From the NCBI RefSeq assembly GCF_019957155.1, contig NZ_JAIPME010000002.1:558001-622000 (forward strand): a DNA stretch of 64,000 bases, given 5' to 3'. The notes under the pieces are model-generated. The model was not told the DNA's origin. It worked only from the letters and a program-made list of their open reading frames with translations, and did no database searches. Below, piece after piece: positions 8,617 through 16,991 of the stretch. Within the stretch, counting starts at the first letter, position 1. Every line of letters starts with the position of its first letter. The translations under genes and the position numbers were made by a program. The stretch comes from Anaerococcus murdochii (GTDB lineage: Bacteria; Bacillota; Clostridia; Tissierellales; Peptoniphilaceae).

Positions 8617-8727
8617 GTTTATATTATAACATAAATTTCAACTTATGCAAACTTTTTCAGGCTTTTTTATTAATTAGTGTTTTTCAACATTTGATTGTTT
8701 TCCTGTCGTTTTCCCTTTCTTTTTAAC

Positions 8728-9384
8728 TTATTTTTCGTTAGAAACTTTTTCTACATCTTCTTTTTTGCCCAGCAAAACAATTAGGTCATTTTTCTCGATT
8801 TTTGTGTGTGGACCTGGGTTTATAATTGTGCTCCCACTTCTTTCAAAGGCAACCACATTTAAGTTGTATTTGTTTCTGAAATCCAAATCCTTAAGGTCCT
8901 TGCCTATCCAAGCCTGGTGGACTCTGACTTCTGCAAGAGAGAATTCGTTAGAAAATTCTATAAATTCTAGGAGGTTTGATCCTGAAATCACCCTGGCAAG
9001 TCTCTCACCACTGTCGAGTTCTGGGAAAATTATCTTGTCAGCCCCGATTTTTTCTAAAATTCTCTCGTGGGTGGCTGTTGTAGCCTTGGCAATTACTGTA
9101 GTAATCCCTGCATCCTTGCATAGCAAGGTAGCCTCAATAGATGCTTCGATATTCGACCCTGTTGCAATTACTGCTATGTCAAAGTTTTTGATGCCCAAAT
9201 CCTTCATAGCTTCTTCGTCAGTCATATCAGCCTGAGCGGCATAGGTCACTTGGTCGGCCATCCTTTGGACCTTGGTATAGTCCCTATCAACGGCCATGAC
9301 TTCCACGCCTTTTTCAAATAATTTTTTGGCAAGTGCCGATCCAAACCTGCCCAAACCCAATACTAGTACGTTTTTTTCTTTCAT
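8728..9384 (-). CDS. ktrA: Potassium uptake regulatory subunit (TrkA/KtrA, RCK domain)
   Basis: 218 residues, the usual length of KtrA. The N-terminal RCK Rossmann domain begins VLVLGLGRFGSALAKKL with GxGxxG and has the acidic end of strand two (AVDRD); a TrkA-C domain follows at about 140-215. The protein forms a cytoplasmic ring that gates the KtrB channel in response to nucleotides. It starts 10 bp after the ktrB stop with GGAG upstream, so the two are one operon. Confidence 0.93.
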   Translation of the reverse strand: MKEKNVLVLGLGRFGSALAKKLFEKGVEVMAVDRDYTKVQRMADQVTYAAQADMTDEEAMKDLGIKNFDIAVIATGSNIEASIEATLLCKDAGITTVIAKATTATHERILEKIGADKIIFPELDSGERLARVISGSNLLEFIEFSNEFSLAEVRVHQAWIGKDLKDLDFRNKYNLNVVAFERSGSTIINPGPHTKIEKNDLIVLLGKKEDVEKVSNEK

Positions 9385-9393
9385 ATTTTCTCC

Positions 9394-10740
9394 TTAACCT
9401 ATACTTATAAAACTCTCTGGATACCTAATTAGGCTCTTTTTAGCCTTCATGCCAAAGGCAAAGGCCATGGTCATTGGACCGATACGGCCCAAATACATAC
9501 ACAAGGTAATTAAATTTTTGCCTGCATCTGTTAAATGTGGTGTAATTCCTTTGCTTGCCCCGACTGTGGCTAGGGCTGATACTGTTTCATACAAAATATC
9601 TACAAGGGGCGCACTTTCTGTAATGGTGAGCATGAAGCTTACAGAAAGGATAATGACTATAGAAACCAAGAATATTGCAAGGGCCTTTCTTACGGTCTCT
9701 GTTCCAATATGTCTGCCAAAAACTACCGGTTCGCTTTCGCCCCTAACAACTGCGTGGGTTGATAAAACGAGAACGCCTAGGGTTGTTGTCTTGATACCAC
9801 CTGCGGTTGATCCTGGAGAACCTCCCACAAACATTAGTCCCATGAGCATAAGGGCTGTCGAATCCTTAATCTTGGATAGGTCTACCGAATAAAAACCAGC
9901 AGTCCTTGCCACAACTGATTGGAAGAAGGATTCAAGGATTGACCCTTTCAAGGTCTCGTATTGAAGGACCCCGTCTTCGTTTTCCAAAAATAGAAACATG
10001 ACAGTTCCTAATACCAAAAGGATAGCTGTTACCATAAGGACCAATTTGGAGTGGGTTGATAATTTCTTAAATGATCTACGTCTAAAAAGTTCACTTGTCA
10101 CCACAAAACCCAAACCACCGACTATTACAAGGGCACAAAGGGTGAGGTTAATTAATAAATCGTCCCTAAATGGGAAAATGGAATCTCCCAAAATATCAAA
10201 ACCCGCATTACAAAAGGCTGAGATTGAATGAAATACCGCATACCAGACGCCTTTGCCAGCCCCATACAAGGGCACAAATTTTATGGAAAGGAGGATTGCT
10301 CCTAGAACTTCTGTCCCAAAAGTGAAGGCCAAAACGTATTTAAAAAGGACAATCATGCCTTCAAGGCTTTCGACATTTAGCTGTTCCTTTAAGATTTGCC
10401 TGGACTTCATTCCGATTTTCTTACCCAAAATCAAAGGAATAATTGAGGCCAAACTCATGACCCCCAGTCCCCCTATTTGGATTAGGATAATGATTAAAAT
10501 GTGGCCGTAGGTGTTCCAATGTTCAAGAGTGTTAACGGGAGTAAGGCCTGTTACACAAGAGGCACTTGCCGCTACAAATAAAGAGTCGACCAAGGGTGTC
10601 GCCTGGCCAGATTTGGTGAAAAATGGGAGGGATAAAAGTAAACCGCCCGCAGTAATAAGGATAGCAAAACCCAGACTCAAGACCATTGGCGGGTTAAGGC
10701 TAATCTTATCGTATAATTTATTGATAAAGTTTCTGTTCAT
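9394..10740 (-). CDS. ktrB: Potassium uptake membrane subunit (TrkH/KtrB)
   Basis: 448 residues from the ATG at 10740, chosen for the TTTAGGAGC ribosome site upstream; the in-frame extension to 10785 lacks one. The four pore-loop filters are recognisable: VTGLTPVN (near 65), AFCNAGFD, GGSPGSTAGGIK and TVGASKGIT, with eight or more membrane helices around them. KtrB carries K+ inward, coupled to Na+. Translated before ktrA in the same operon. Confidence 0.93.
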   Translation of the reverse strand: MNRNFINKLYDKISLNPPMVLSLGFAILITAGGLLLSLPFFTKSGQATPLVDSLFVAASASCVTGLTPVNTLEHWNTYGHILIIILIQIGGLGVMSLASIIPLILGKKIGMKSRQILKEQLNVESLEGMIVLFKYVLAFTFGTEVLGAILLSIKFVPLYGAGKGVWYAVFHSISAFCNAGFDILGDSIFPFRDDLLINLTLCALVIVGGLGFVVTSELFRRRSFKKLSTHSKLVLMVTAILLVLGTVMFLFLENEDGVLQYETLKGSILESFFQSVVARTAGFYSVDLSKIKDSTALMLMGLMFVGGSPGSTAGGIKTTTLGVLVLSTHAVVRGESEPVVFGRHIGTETVRKALAIFLVSIVIILSVSFMLTITESAPLVDILYETVSALATVGASKGITPHLTDAGKNLITLCMYLGRIGPMTMAFAFGMKAKKSLIRYPESFISIG

Positions 10741-10876
10741 AATAGCTCCTAAAATTCTTGCCTGTAGAGCAATTTTACCCCTCAAATCCTATTGGTCAAA
10801 GGGATTGTAAACTTATTCTTAGAATGAAAACTATGGAAAGAAGTTTTTTCTTGTATAATATTTTTAAGGAGGATTT

Positions 10877-12580
10877 ATGAAAAAAATTTTTATAACACTA
10901 GCAATTATTTTGGGGATTTTTATCCCACAAAGCGCCCACGCTGACGAATTTAGGGAAATATCAATAGAGGCAAATATAGATGAAAAAGGCATCGGCTCCA
11001 TTGAAGAGGTTTGGAAAATCAACGAAACCAACGAAGATTATACAGAAAGATACAAGACCATAAATAACCTAAGAGGACTAAAAATCGAAGACTTTAGCCT
11101 AGAGGCCTTTGGCAAAACCTTCGAAAATAGGGATCCTTGGGATACAGACCTAGATTTTGACGAAAAGGCCTACAAGTCCGGCGTCATCACAAGGGGCGAG
11201 GACGAAGTCGAGCTTTGTTGGGGCATTTCAAATTATGCTGACAATACCTATAAGCTAAAATACAAAATAAATCCTCTAGCAATCGGATTAAAGGATTCAG
11301 ACATGGTGTTTTTCACCTTTGTCGGAGATAATTTTGACCCTGAGCCTGAGAAAGTAAATATCAAAATTACGGGCTATAAACCATTTTCAGATATAAAGTT
11401 TTGGGCCTTTGGCCTTAGGGGTGCTATCCACGAAGAAAATGGTCAAATCATCCTAGAATCAACTGGAGACATATCATATACAACAGTCATGGTGAAATTC
11501 CCAAAGGGAACTTTTGCCACTTCCTACAGGGAAGATAAAAATTTCGCCGACTACGCCAACCAGGCAGTCAAGGGGTCAAAATGGGAAGAAAATGAAGGAA
11601 CCGCCTATAAAATTCCTTTACCAATCTGGGCCAAGGCCTTGATAGGAACAGGAATAGGAGTGGGTCTTATTATAATATTTTCATTAATCAGAGCAGGGGC
11701 CCTAACATTTGACAAAAAAGCCCTAGCCAACGCCAAAGACCTCCCACATCCAAAAGATTTCAAAGATAAGTATTACAGGGGCCTTCCTTACGAGGGCCAT
11801 ATAGAAAATCTCGCCTACCTAATAAAACAAATCCCAATCATAGGCGGCGACCTTGGAACAGCTTATATGAATGTCTTCATATTGAAATGGGCCATGGAAG
11901 GCCATATTGACCTAGGTGATGGCGAGCCAGGCTTTTTGGAATCTCAGGCCATAAAAATCCTATCAAAACCAGAAGACATGGGTAATATAGAAAAAAGTAT
12001 TTTTGAAATGCTTTATAAGGCGAGTCTTAGAAAAAATGGCGAGAGACTCACTGACTACGACTTTTCAAAATATTTAAAAGCCAAGAAGGATGATATAGAT
12101 AATATCTATGACGACCTTGAAGATAAGTCTATAGAAGCCTTGAAAAATGCTGGATACATCGAAGACTACGAATACGAAAAGACCTTCTTAAATTCAAGAA
12201 AAACCGGCAAGGAACTAAGGATTACAGATACGGGGCTTAAACTATATGAAAATATTTTGGGCTTTAAGTCATACTTAAGAGACTATGCCGAAGTCGGCAC
12301 AAAAGCCCCAGAAGAGATTAAAAATTGGAAAGACTATCTCCTCTACTCTATACTTTTGAATGTGGATAGCAATTTCCAAAGCTTTGTAGACGAAAACTAC
12401 AAAGAGGAACCATACTTCATCTACCACCCATACTTTTACACAAACGCAGGATCCTACTCAAAATCCATCAACCAATCCTATGCCAATGCTACAGGATTTT
12501 CAAATGCAGGATTTGGAGGTCAAACTTCCGTTGGAGGAGGCGGCGGATCCTTTGGTGGTGGAGGAGGAGGAGGAAGGTAA
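10877..12580 (+). CDS. DUF2207 membrane protein with Gly-rich C-terminus
   Basis: 567 residues with AAGGAGGA upstream. A signal peptide (about 1-22, ending SAHA-D) leads into an extracytoplasmic DUF2207 domain (about 28-245: ISIEANIDEKGIGSIEEVWKI). A transmembrane segment follows (about 252-275), then a long domain that is probably cytoplasmic, and a tail of almost only Gly (GGGGSFGGGGGGGR). DUF2207 proteins of this layout are widespread in Firmicutes and have no established function. It is a single-gene unit, divergent from ktrB. Confidence 0.85.
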   Translation: MKKIFITLAIILGIFIPQSAHADEFREISIEANIDEKGIGSIEEVWKINETNEDYTERYKTINNLRGLKIEDFSLEAFGKTFENRDPWDTDLDFDEKAYKSGVITRGEDEVELCWGISNYADNTYKLKYKINPLAIGLKDSDMVFFTFVGDNFDPEPEKVNIKITGYKPFSDIKFWAFGLRGAIHEENGQIILESTGDISYTTVMVKFPKGTFATSYREDKNFADYANQAVKGSKWEENEGTAYKIPLPIWAKALIGTGIGVGLIIIFSLIRAGALTFDKKALANAKDLPHPKDFKDKYYRGLPYEGHIENLAYLIKQIPIIGGDLGTAYMNVFILKWAMEGHIDLGDGEPGFLESQAIKILSKPEDMGNIEKSIFEMLYKASLRKNGERLTDYDFSKYLKAKKDDIDNIYDDLEDKSIEALKNAGYIEDYEYEKTFLNSRKTGKELRITDTGLKLYENILGFKSYLRDYAEVGTKAPEEIKNWKDYLLYSILLNVDSNFQSFVDENYKEEPYFIYHPYFYTNAGSYSKSINQSYANATGFSNAGFGGQTSVGGGGGSFGGGGGGGR

Positions 12581-12644
12581 ATCTTATCCAAGATAAGTTA
12601 TTTGTTCTTATTTTTATAAAATATCTTTATCTTGTGTAAGTTAA

Positions 12645-12755
12645 GGTCATTGACATGACCACTCCGTAAAAAGGGGGAGGCCCAAGGACCCTTCCGCATG
12701 GATCCTCATCGTCCTCCCCCTTAAACCCCCTCTCCGTTACACCCCACAAGCGGCT
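12645..12755 (+). repeat. Intergenic inverted repeat, copy A
   Basis: The stretch from GGTCATTGACATGACC through CCGTAAAAAGGGGGAGGCCC, GGATCCTCATCG and CTTAAACCCC to CCGTTACACCCC matches, in reverse complement, 13296-13396 (copy B), and its first 45 bases match 13465-13513 (copy C). Confidence 0.75.
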
Positions 12756-12777
12756 CCTTAGCGGAGGGCAAATAAGG

Positions 12778-12806
12778 AAGCTTGCCTTTTCGGCAAGCTT
12801 TTTTTA
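12778..12806 (+). terminator. Strong intrinsic terminator
   Basis: AAGCTTGCC-tttt-CGGCAAGCTT followed by TTTTT, 200 bases beyond the DUF2207 gene on the same strand. It may belong to the repeat nest rather than to the gene. Confidence 0.75.
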
Positions 12807-13295
12807 GTATGGAGAACTTCCCTGTATTAGTTGTCGGTTTTCCATAGAGATTTCTAATCGTCGGGTTGCTAAAAATCGCAAACTCGCTTACGCTCAAACA
12901 AGCGATTTTCTTTACGCAACCCTTGATTAGAAATCTTTGCCCGATAAAGGGGTGGATTGGTCTCGAAGTTCCAGAACTTGCCAGGCTCGTTTGGCTTCGC
13001 CAAACTTTGCTATATGAGCTTTGCATTCTCAAGCAAAGAGTGGAAAACTTAAGACCAAGTATTTTAAAATCCCAAGCATCCGTGAAGAAAATTACACTGA
13101 CAGTCAATTACAATTAAGATTACAATAACTACTGTGAACTAATTTTCAAATGTAAAACACAAGTCAGACGAGATTGCAATTTTTAGGAGGCTTGGGATTT
13201 TAAAAAGTTAACTAAATATTATTCCTAAACAAGGACTCCTCCATACCAACACGTTTGCCGATAGGCAAACACATTATTCCCCGCGAGGGGTCGCC

Positions 13296-13396
13296 CGGAG
13301 GGTGTAACGGAAGGGGTTTAAGGGGATCCGATGAGGGAACGTGCGAAACGTTCCCTAGGGCTCCCCTTTTTACGAAGCAGCCATGTAAATGGCTAA
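13296..13396 (-). repeat. Intergenic inverted repeat, copy B
   Basis: Reverse-complement partner of 12645-12755. Shared blocks, read on the minus strand, are CGTAAAAAGGGGAGCCC, TCATCGGATCC, CTTAAACCCC and CCGTTACACCC. Confidence 0.75.
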
Positions 13397-13415
13397 GAAA
13401 TAATTAAAGATATAA

Positions 13416-13458
13416 TAAAAAAATCCTAGATAAAAATATAATTTATCTAGGATAAAAA
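13416..13458. terminator. Bidirectional terminator downstream of the AbgT gene
   Basis: ATCCTAGATAAA and TTTATCTAGGAT form a near-perfect hairpin flanked by A-runs on the left and A-runs on the right that read as T-runs on the minus strand. It can stop minus-strand transcription from the AbgT gene. Confidence 0.6.
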
Positions 13459-13464
13459 AATCCA

Positions 13465-13513
13465 ACCTTGGGCCTCCCCTTTTTTACGGAGGGGTCATGT
13501 AAATGACCTAGAA
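13465..13513 (-). repeat. Intergenic repeat, partial copy C
   Basis: On the minus strand TAGGTCATTTACATGACC, CCTCCGTAAAAAAGGGG and AGGCCCAAGG repeat the first part of copy A. Confidence 0.7.
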
Positions 13514-13548
13514 TATTTATAAGATATGGTTAATCTCGGATTAACAAC

Positions 13549-13707
13549 TTAAGGAACGTAATCTTTTTCTTTCGATTGCTCCTATTCGTCGCAACCTACA
13601 GAAAAAATTACATAAGGTTTTTCATAAATTTCTACTGCGGTGCTTTGCCCCTTGAGAAATTTTGAAAACCGCAAAAACTTTGCCTGCAAAGTTTTTACTA
13701 CCATTAT
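13549..13707 (-). repeat. About 160-bp interspersed repeat, copy 1
   Basis: On the minus strand it begins TAATGGTAGTAAAAAC 15 bases after the AbgT stop, contains AAACCTTATGTAATTTTTTC and GCGACGAATAGGAGC, and ends GATTACGTTCCTTA. Same family as 23756-23915, 37731-37875, 37927-38050 and 40261-40410. Confidence 0.75.
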
Positions 13708-13719
13708 CTCGGATAGATC

Positions 13720-15246
13720 CTAAACAAATAGTGCCACTCCTGGTCCTAATGGAATTTTAAATATCATCCATCCAACTAATAGCAAGGTCCAGAAGATTAA
13801 AAATGCTATCGAATATGGTAGCATGGTTGAAATTAAGGTTCCAAGTCCCCTGTCTTTGTCGTATTTTTGCATGAAAATTACTATCATGGCGAAATAATTC
13901 ATTAGTGGGCTTATGATGTTGGTTGATGAGTCTGCTATCCTGTAGGCCATTTGGCTTAGTTCTGGGGAAAGTCCCATGTTCATAAACATTGGCACAAAGA
14001 TTGGCGCCATGATTGCCCATTTGGCTGAGGCCGATCCTATAAATAGATTGATGAAGGCTGATAGGATGATAAAGAGGATTACTAATGGTACTCCTGTTAA
14101 TTTTATCGATTCCAAAAATTCAGCTCCCTTTACAGATAGGATTGTGCCGAGGTTTGTGTAGGCGAAAAATGACACGAATTGGGCTGCGAAAAATGCTAGT
14201 ACCAAAAATCCGCTCATTGATTCCATAGACTTGGTCATAGCTCCTATTAGGTCAGTTGAGTTCTTAAACTTGCCTGTTGTCCTTCCAAATACATAGCCTG
14301 GTATGAGGAACATAAATAGAATTGCTGCGATTAGGCCCTTGCCCATAAAGGCTTCTAGGGTCATCTTGCCCTCTGCGTTTGCCTCTCTTAATATCGCATT
14401 TTCTGGCACCATTAATATTGCCATAACAATAGCAAAGACTAAAAATGCAATTAAAGAATTTTTGAGTCCCTTTTTCTCAAGGTCTGTAAGTGGCTTATCT
14501 TCGTGGACATAGGCTCCTGTGTACTGACCTAGGTTTGGAATTACGACCTTTTCTGTCACAAGTGTCGCTACGATTGTTAAAACAAAGGTAGAAACGATTA
14601 TGAAATACCAGTTAGCTTGAGGATATACTGTATAGTCGATATTTGCCGCTCTTAGGGCTTCATTGGTGATTCCACCTAAAAGCACATCTGTTGGCCCAAA
14701 GATGAGGTTGGCAGAAAATCCACCAGATACACCTGCAAAGGCTGCTGCAAGACCAGCTATTGGGTGCTTATCAGCTGCCGCAAAAATCATTGCTCCAAGT
14801 GGAACTACCACTACATAGCCTGCATCAGAGGCGATATTTGAAACAATTCCTGTAAAGACAACTGCTGCTGTAAGGATCATTGGTGGCACATTTGAAAGCA
14901 TCTTCTTAAGGCCAGCGTCAAAAAATCCTGCATCTTCAGCCACACCCACACCAAGCATAGCAACTAAAACTACACCGAGAGGTGCGAAGGATGTGAAGTT
15001 ATCAACTAGGGATGAAAACATATAGCGGATGCCTTCTGCATTTAAAAGTCCAATGGCCTTTATTGTTGATTCCGCTTCTGCCTTGGCGTCATAGTATGAT
15101 ACAGAAACTCCAGCCGATGCACAAATTTGTGCAATGATGGCTAAGATTCCAATCATAATGACAAAAATTATAGCAGGGTGGGGTAAGGCATTGCCGACTC
15201 TTTCGATCTTAGCCAGAACCCCTCCCTTATTTTTATTCTTAGACAT
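13720..15246 (-). CDS. AbgT-family transporter
   Basis: 508 residues, a normal length for the AbgT family (p-aminobenzoyl-glutamate importers such as AbgT and antimetabolite exporters such as MtrF). It has about eleven hydrophobic segments; the hairpin-like region with ASDAGYVVVVPLGA and the late FIGSASAKWAIMAPIFVPM and DSSTNIISPLMNYF segments are characteristic. RBS AAGGAGG precedes the start. Substrate and direction cannot be told. It is divergent from a LytTR gene; a repeat copy and terminator follow it. Confidence 0.9.
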   Translation of the reverse strand: MSKNKNKGGVLAKIERVGNALPHPAIIFVIMIGILAIIAQICASAGVSVSYYDAKAEAESTIKAIGLLNAEGIRYMFSSLVDNFTSFAPLGVVLVAMLGVGVAEDAGFFDAGLKKMLSNVPPMILTAAVVFTGIVSNIASDAGYVVVVPLGAMIFAAADKHPIAGLAAAFAGVSGGFSANLIFGPTDVLLGGITNEALRAANIDYTVYPQANWYFIIVSTFVLTIVATLVTEKVVIPNLGQYTGAYVHEDKPLTDLEKKGLKNSLIAFLVFAIVMAILMVPENAILREANAEGKMTLEAFMGKGLIAAILFMFLIPGYVFGRTTGKFKNSTDLIGAMTKSMESMSGFLVLAFFAAQFVSFFAYTNLGTILSVKGAEFLESIKLTGVPLVILFIILSAFINLFIGSASAKWAIMAPIFVPMFMNMGLSPELSQMAYRIADSSTNIISPLMNYFAMIVIFMQKYDKDRGLGTLISTMLPYSIAFLIFWTLLLVGWMIFKIPLGPGVALFV

Positions 15247-15319
15247 AAGTCCTCCTTATATATTAAAATAGTGTTTTTATATTCTTAAAAAAATAACACC
15301 TTTTTAATATACGAGTTTT

Positions 15320-15359
15320 TCAACTAAATTCACCTAAAGTATTCCAAAACTCATCTAAA
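15320..15359 (+). promoter_or_regulatory. Direct-repeat operator candidate for the LytTR regulator
   Basis: Three direct repeats TCAACTAAA (15320), TCACCTAAA (15330) and TCATCTAAA (15351) begin 10 and 21 bases apart, i.e. one and two helical turns. Phased direct repeats are the usual binding pattern of LytTR domains. They lie between the AbgT gene and the LytTR gene; the -10 of the latter is TATAAT at 15436-15441. Confidence 0.45.
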
Positions 15360-15458
15360 ACCTTCTTCCCCGACCGTTTGTCGCCGAATTTTGACCTTTT
15401 ATCCGAAAATCAATGCATAAGTTGGACCTAGGCTTTATAATAGAATCAGGAGGTAGGG

Positions 15459-15899
15459 ATGAAAGTTGACATAATAATTGATCAAACCATCGACGAAACC
15501 CAGGTAAAAATATTCGCCAAAGAATATTCAAAGGAAGTCGAAACCATAAAGGATTTGCTGGCTGACAGGCTGATTGACAAGCTTGTGGCCTTTCGTGATA
15601 AGGAAGTTTTTATCCTCTCTCACGAAGAAATTATAAGAATTTTTGCCCAAGATAAGTTCGTCTTTATTAAAACGAAAAACGGGACTTTTTCGTCAAGGCT
15701 TACTATTTCTGAATTGGATAAGAGGCTTGATAAGAAAAAATTTATAAGAATTTCTCGTTCAGATATTGTAAATCTAGATTTTGTAAAAAAACTCGACCTT
15801 TCCTTCACAGGAACAATAGCAGTCGAGCTTACAAATTGTGATGTGGCCTACGTTTCTAGGCGAAATCTAAAAGAATTTAGGAGGGCCTTGGGTCTATAA
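15459..15899 (+). CDS. LytTR-domain transcriptional regulator
   Basis: 146 residues after AGGAGGTAGGG. Residues about 45-146 form a LytTR DNA-binding domain (IRIFAQDKFVFIKTKNGTF, SELDKRLDKKKFIRISRSDIVNLDFV, then ISRRNLKEFRRALGL at the end). There is no receiver domain; the N-terminal 40 residues are short and of unknown role. Stand-alone LytTR regulators paired with DUF3021 membrane proteins are a known Firmicute pattern, and the DUF3021 gene follows 9 bp downstream. Autoregulation via the phased repeats upstream is likely (inference). Confidence 0.88.
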   Translation: MKVDIIIDQTIDETQVKIFAKEYSKEVETIKDLLADRLIDKLVAFRDKEVFILSHEEIIRIFAQDKFVFIKTKNGTFSSRLTISELDKRLDKKKFIRISRSDIVNLDFVKKLDLSFTGTIAVELTNCDVAYVSRRNLKEFRRALGL

Positions 15900-15908
15900 G
15901 GAGGAATT

Positions 15909-16334
15909 ATGAAAAATTTTAAAGATTTATTAGTCGGTTTTTTGGCAGGTGTAGGTATCGGAGCCTTAATCGAGGCAATTTTATCTATACTAATTAAAGA
16001 AAATATAGTTGGAGTTTCTGACTTCGTGGCAAGCCAAGCTCCAGGTTATGCAAAAATTATTCAATGCTTAGTTTACGGTGGCTTTGGTTTGGTATCTGTC
16101 CTAATGGGGGCAATTTTCAAAAATGAAAATAGGGCATCCTATTTAAATCAAACCATCCACTTTTGTGCAATGCTTGTCTATTTTATCTTTGCAGGTCTTT
16201 ACCTAAGATGGTTTGAATATAATTTAAGCCTAGCAATTTCTGTTATCTTCTTTGTTGGTGTTTATTTATTAATATCTTTCGCTTGTTACATTTACGAAAA
16301 AAATATGATAGGTCAAATCAATAAAATGTTATAA
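15909..16334 (+). CDS. DUF3021 membrane protein, partner of LytTR
   Basis: 141 residues, four transmembrane segments (about 8-28, 48-65, 77-97, 103-125), RBS AAGGAGG overlapping the end of the LytTR gene. Length and topology fit DUF3021. In such pairs the membrane protein is believed to restrain the LytTR regulator at the membrane; that mechanism is established only for related systems. Confidence 0.82.
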   Translation: MKNFKDLLVGFLAGVGIGALIEAILSILIKENIVGVSDFVASQAPGYAKIIQCLVYGGFGLVSVLMGAIFKNENRASYLNQTIHFCAMLVYFIFAGLYLRWFEYNLSLAISVIFFVGVYLLISFACYIYEKNMIGQINKML

Positions 16335-16376
16335 GCAAGTAAAAATGGTCCCAAATTCGGGACCATTTTGCTTTTA
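16334..16376. terminator. Bidirectional terminator between convergent operons
   Basis: AAAATGGTCCC-aaattc-GGGACCATTTT with extra pairing AAGCAA/TTGCTT. It lies between the DUF3021 gene and the convergent ABC permease gene, whose stop it overlaps. Confidence 0.85.
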
Positions 16377-16991
16377 AAATTCCTTGGCCTTATAAATATT
16401 GCTAGAAATTTTAAAGGAAAGAAAGCTTATTAAAATTGTTACAATCACAAGGCCTAGAGCCAAGATATTCTTATTCAAACTCACACCAAAATTTATCAAG
16501 TCTAAAAGTTTCTCTTTGTTTGCCCCAAAATAGGAAAAGCTTCCAAATATTATAAAGTAAAATAGGACGAATATCATCCTGGACTTTTCTTCCCCAAACT
16601 TATACATGAGGGGAAGTTGGACTAAGGCTATGAAGTTTGAGAAAAATAGGACGCTTGCACAGTAAAGGGCAAGGGGCAATTTTACTCTGTAGCCAACAAT
16701 TATGCTTATGATAAGGGCAAAGATTGAAAGAATCCAAACAAAGGCGTATCTTGATCCAACGATTTTTTCCTTGCCAATTCCTGTCGAAATCAAATACTTA
16801 TCAATGTGGCTTTCGGAGTCGACTCCAAACAAGATTCCCAAAAGGATTGTTGGAAGTAGGATAAAGGTCAGAGGGAAAAATTCTAGTTGGCCCTCATTGT
16901 TGAAAACAAAGGCAATGGCTGCCATGATTAATGTCATTAGCCCAATTGATGTCTTTGTTGTTGTAAAGTCCTTATATATCAAGGCTTTCAT
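16374..16991 (-). CDS. ABC-2 type transporter permease
   Basis: 205 residues with six hydrophobic segments and an N-terminal MKALIYKDF start typical of small ABC-2 permeases encoded with a GntR repressor. RBS AAAGGAGG. It overlaps the ATPase gene by 20 bases. With the ATPase it should form an exporter; such cassettes often respond to cell-wall-active compounds, but the substrate is not known. Confidence 0.85.
   Translation of the reverse strand: MKALIYKDFTTTKTSIGLMTLIMAAIAFVFNNEGQLEFFPLTFILLPTILLGILFGVDSESHIDKYLISTGIGKEKIVGSRYAFVWILSIFALIISIIVGYRVKLPLALYCASVLFFSNFIALVQLPLMYKFGEEKSRMIFVLFYFIIFGSFSYFGANKEKLLDLINFGVSLNKNILALGLVIVTILISFLSFKISSNIYKAKEF

Larger units (their letters stand above)
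12581..13548. repeat. Nest of palindromic intergenic repeats, no gene seen
   Basis: Nearly 1 kb with no credible coding region. Besides copies A, B and C it holds a long imperfect hairpin (12847-12933, arms TTCTAATC/GATTAGAA, GGGTTGC/GCAACCC, AAAATCGC/GCGATTTT), a perfect 16-bp inverted repeat TTTTAAAATCCCAAGC (13062-13077 against 13190-13205) and GGAACGT/ACGTTCC (13335-13353). Local GC content is higher than in the flanking genes. It looks like repeated or MITE-like elements inserted into one another (inference). Confidence 0.65.

Noticed and set aside
12721..13117. Overlapping open frames on both strands in the repeat nest
   Set aside because: They run through inverted-repeat arms and hairpins, have no ribosome site and resemble no protein.
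15247..15458. Folate (THF) riboswitch before the AbgT gene
   Set aside because: No THF-riboswitch-like conserved core or stem order could be found on the minus strand.
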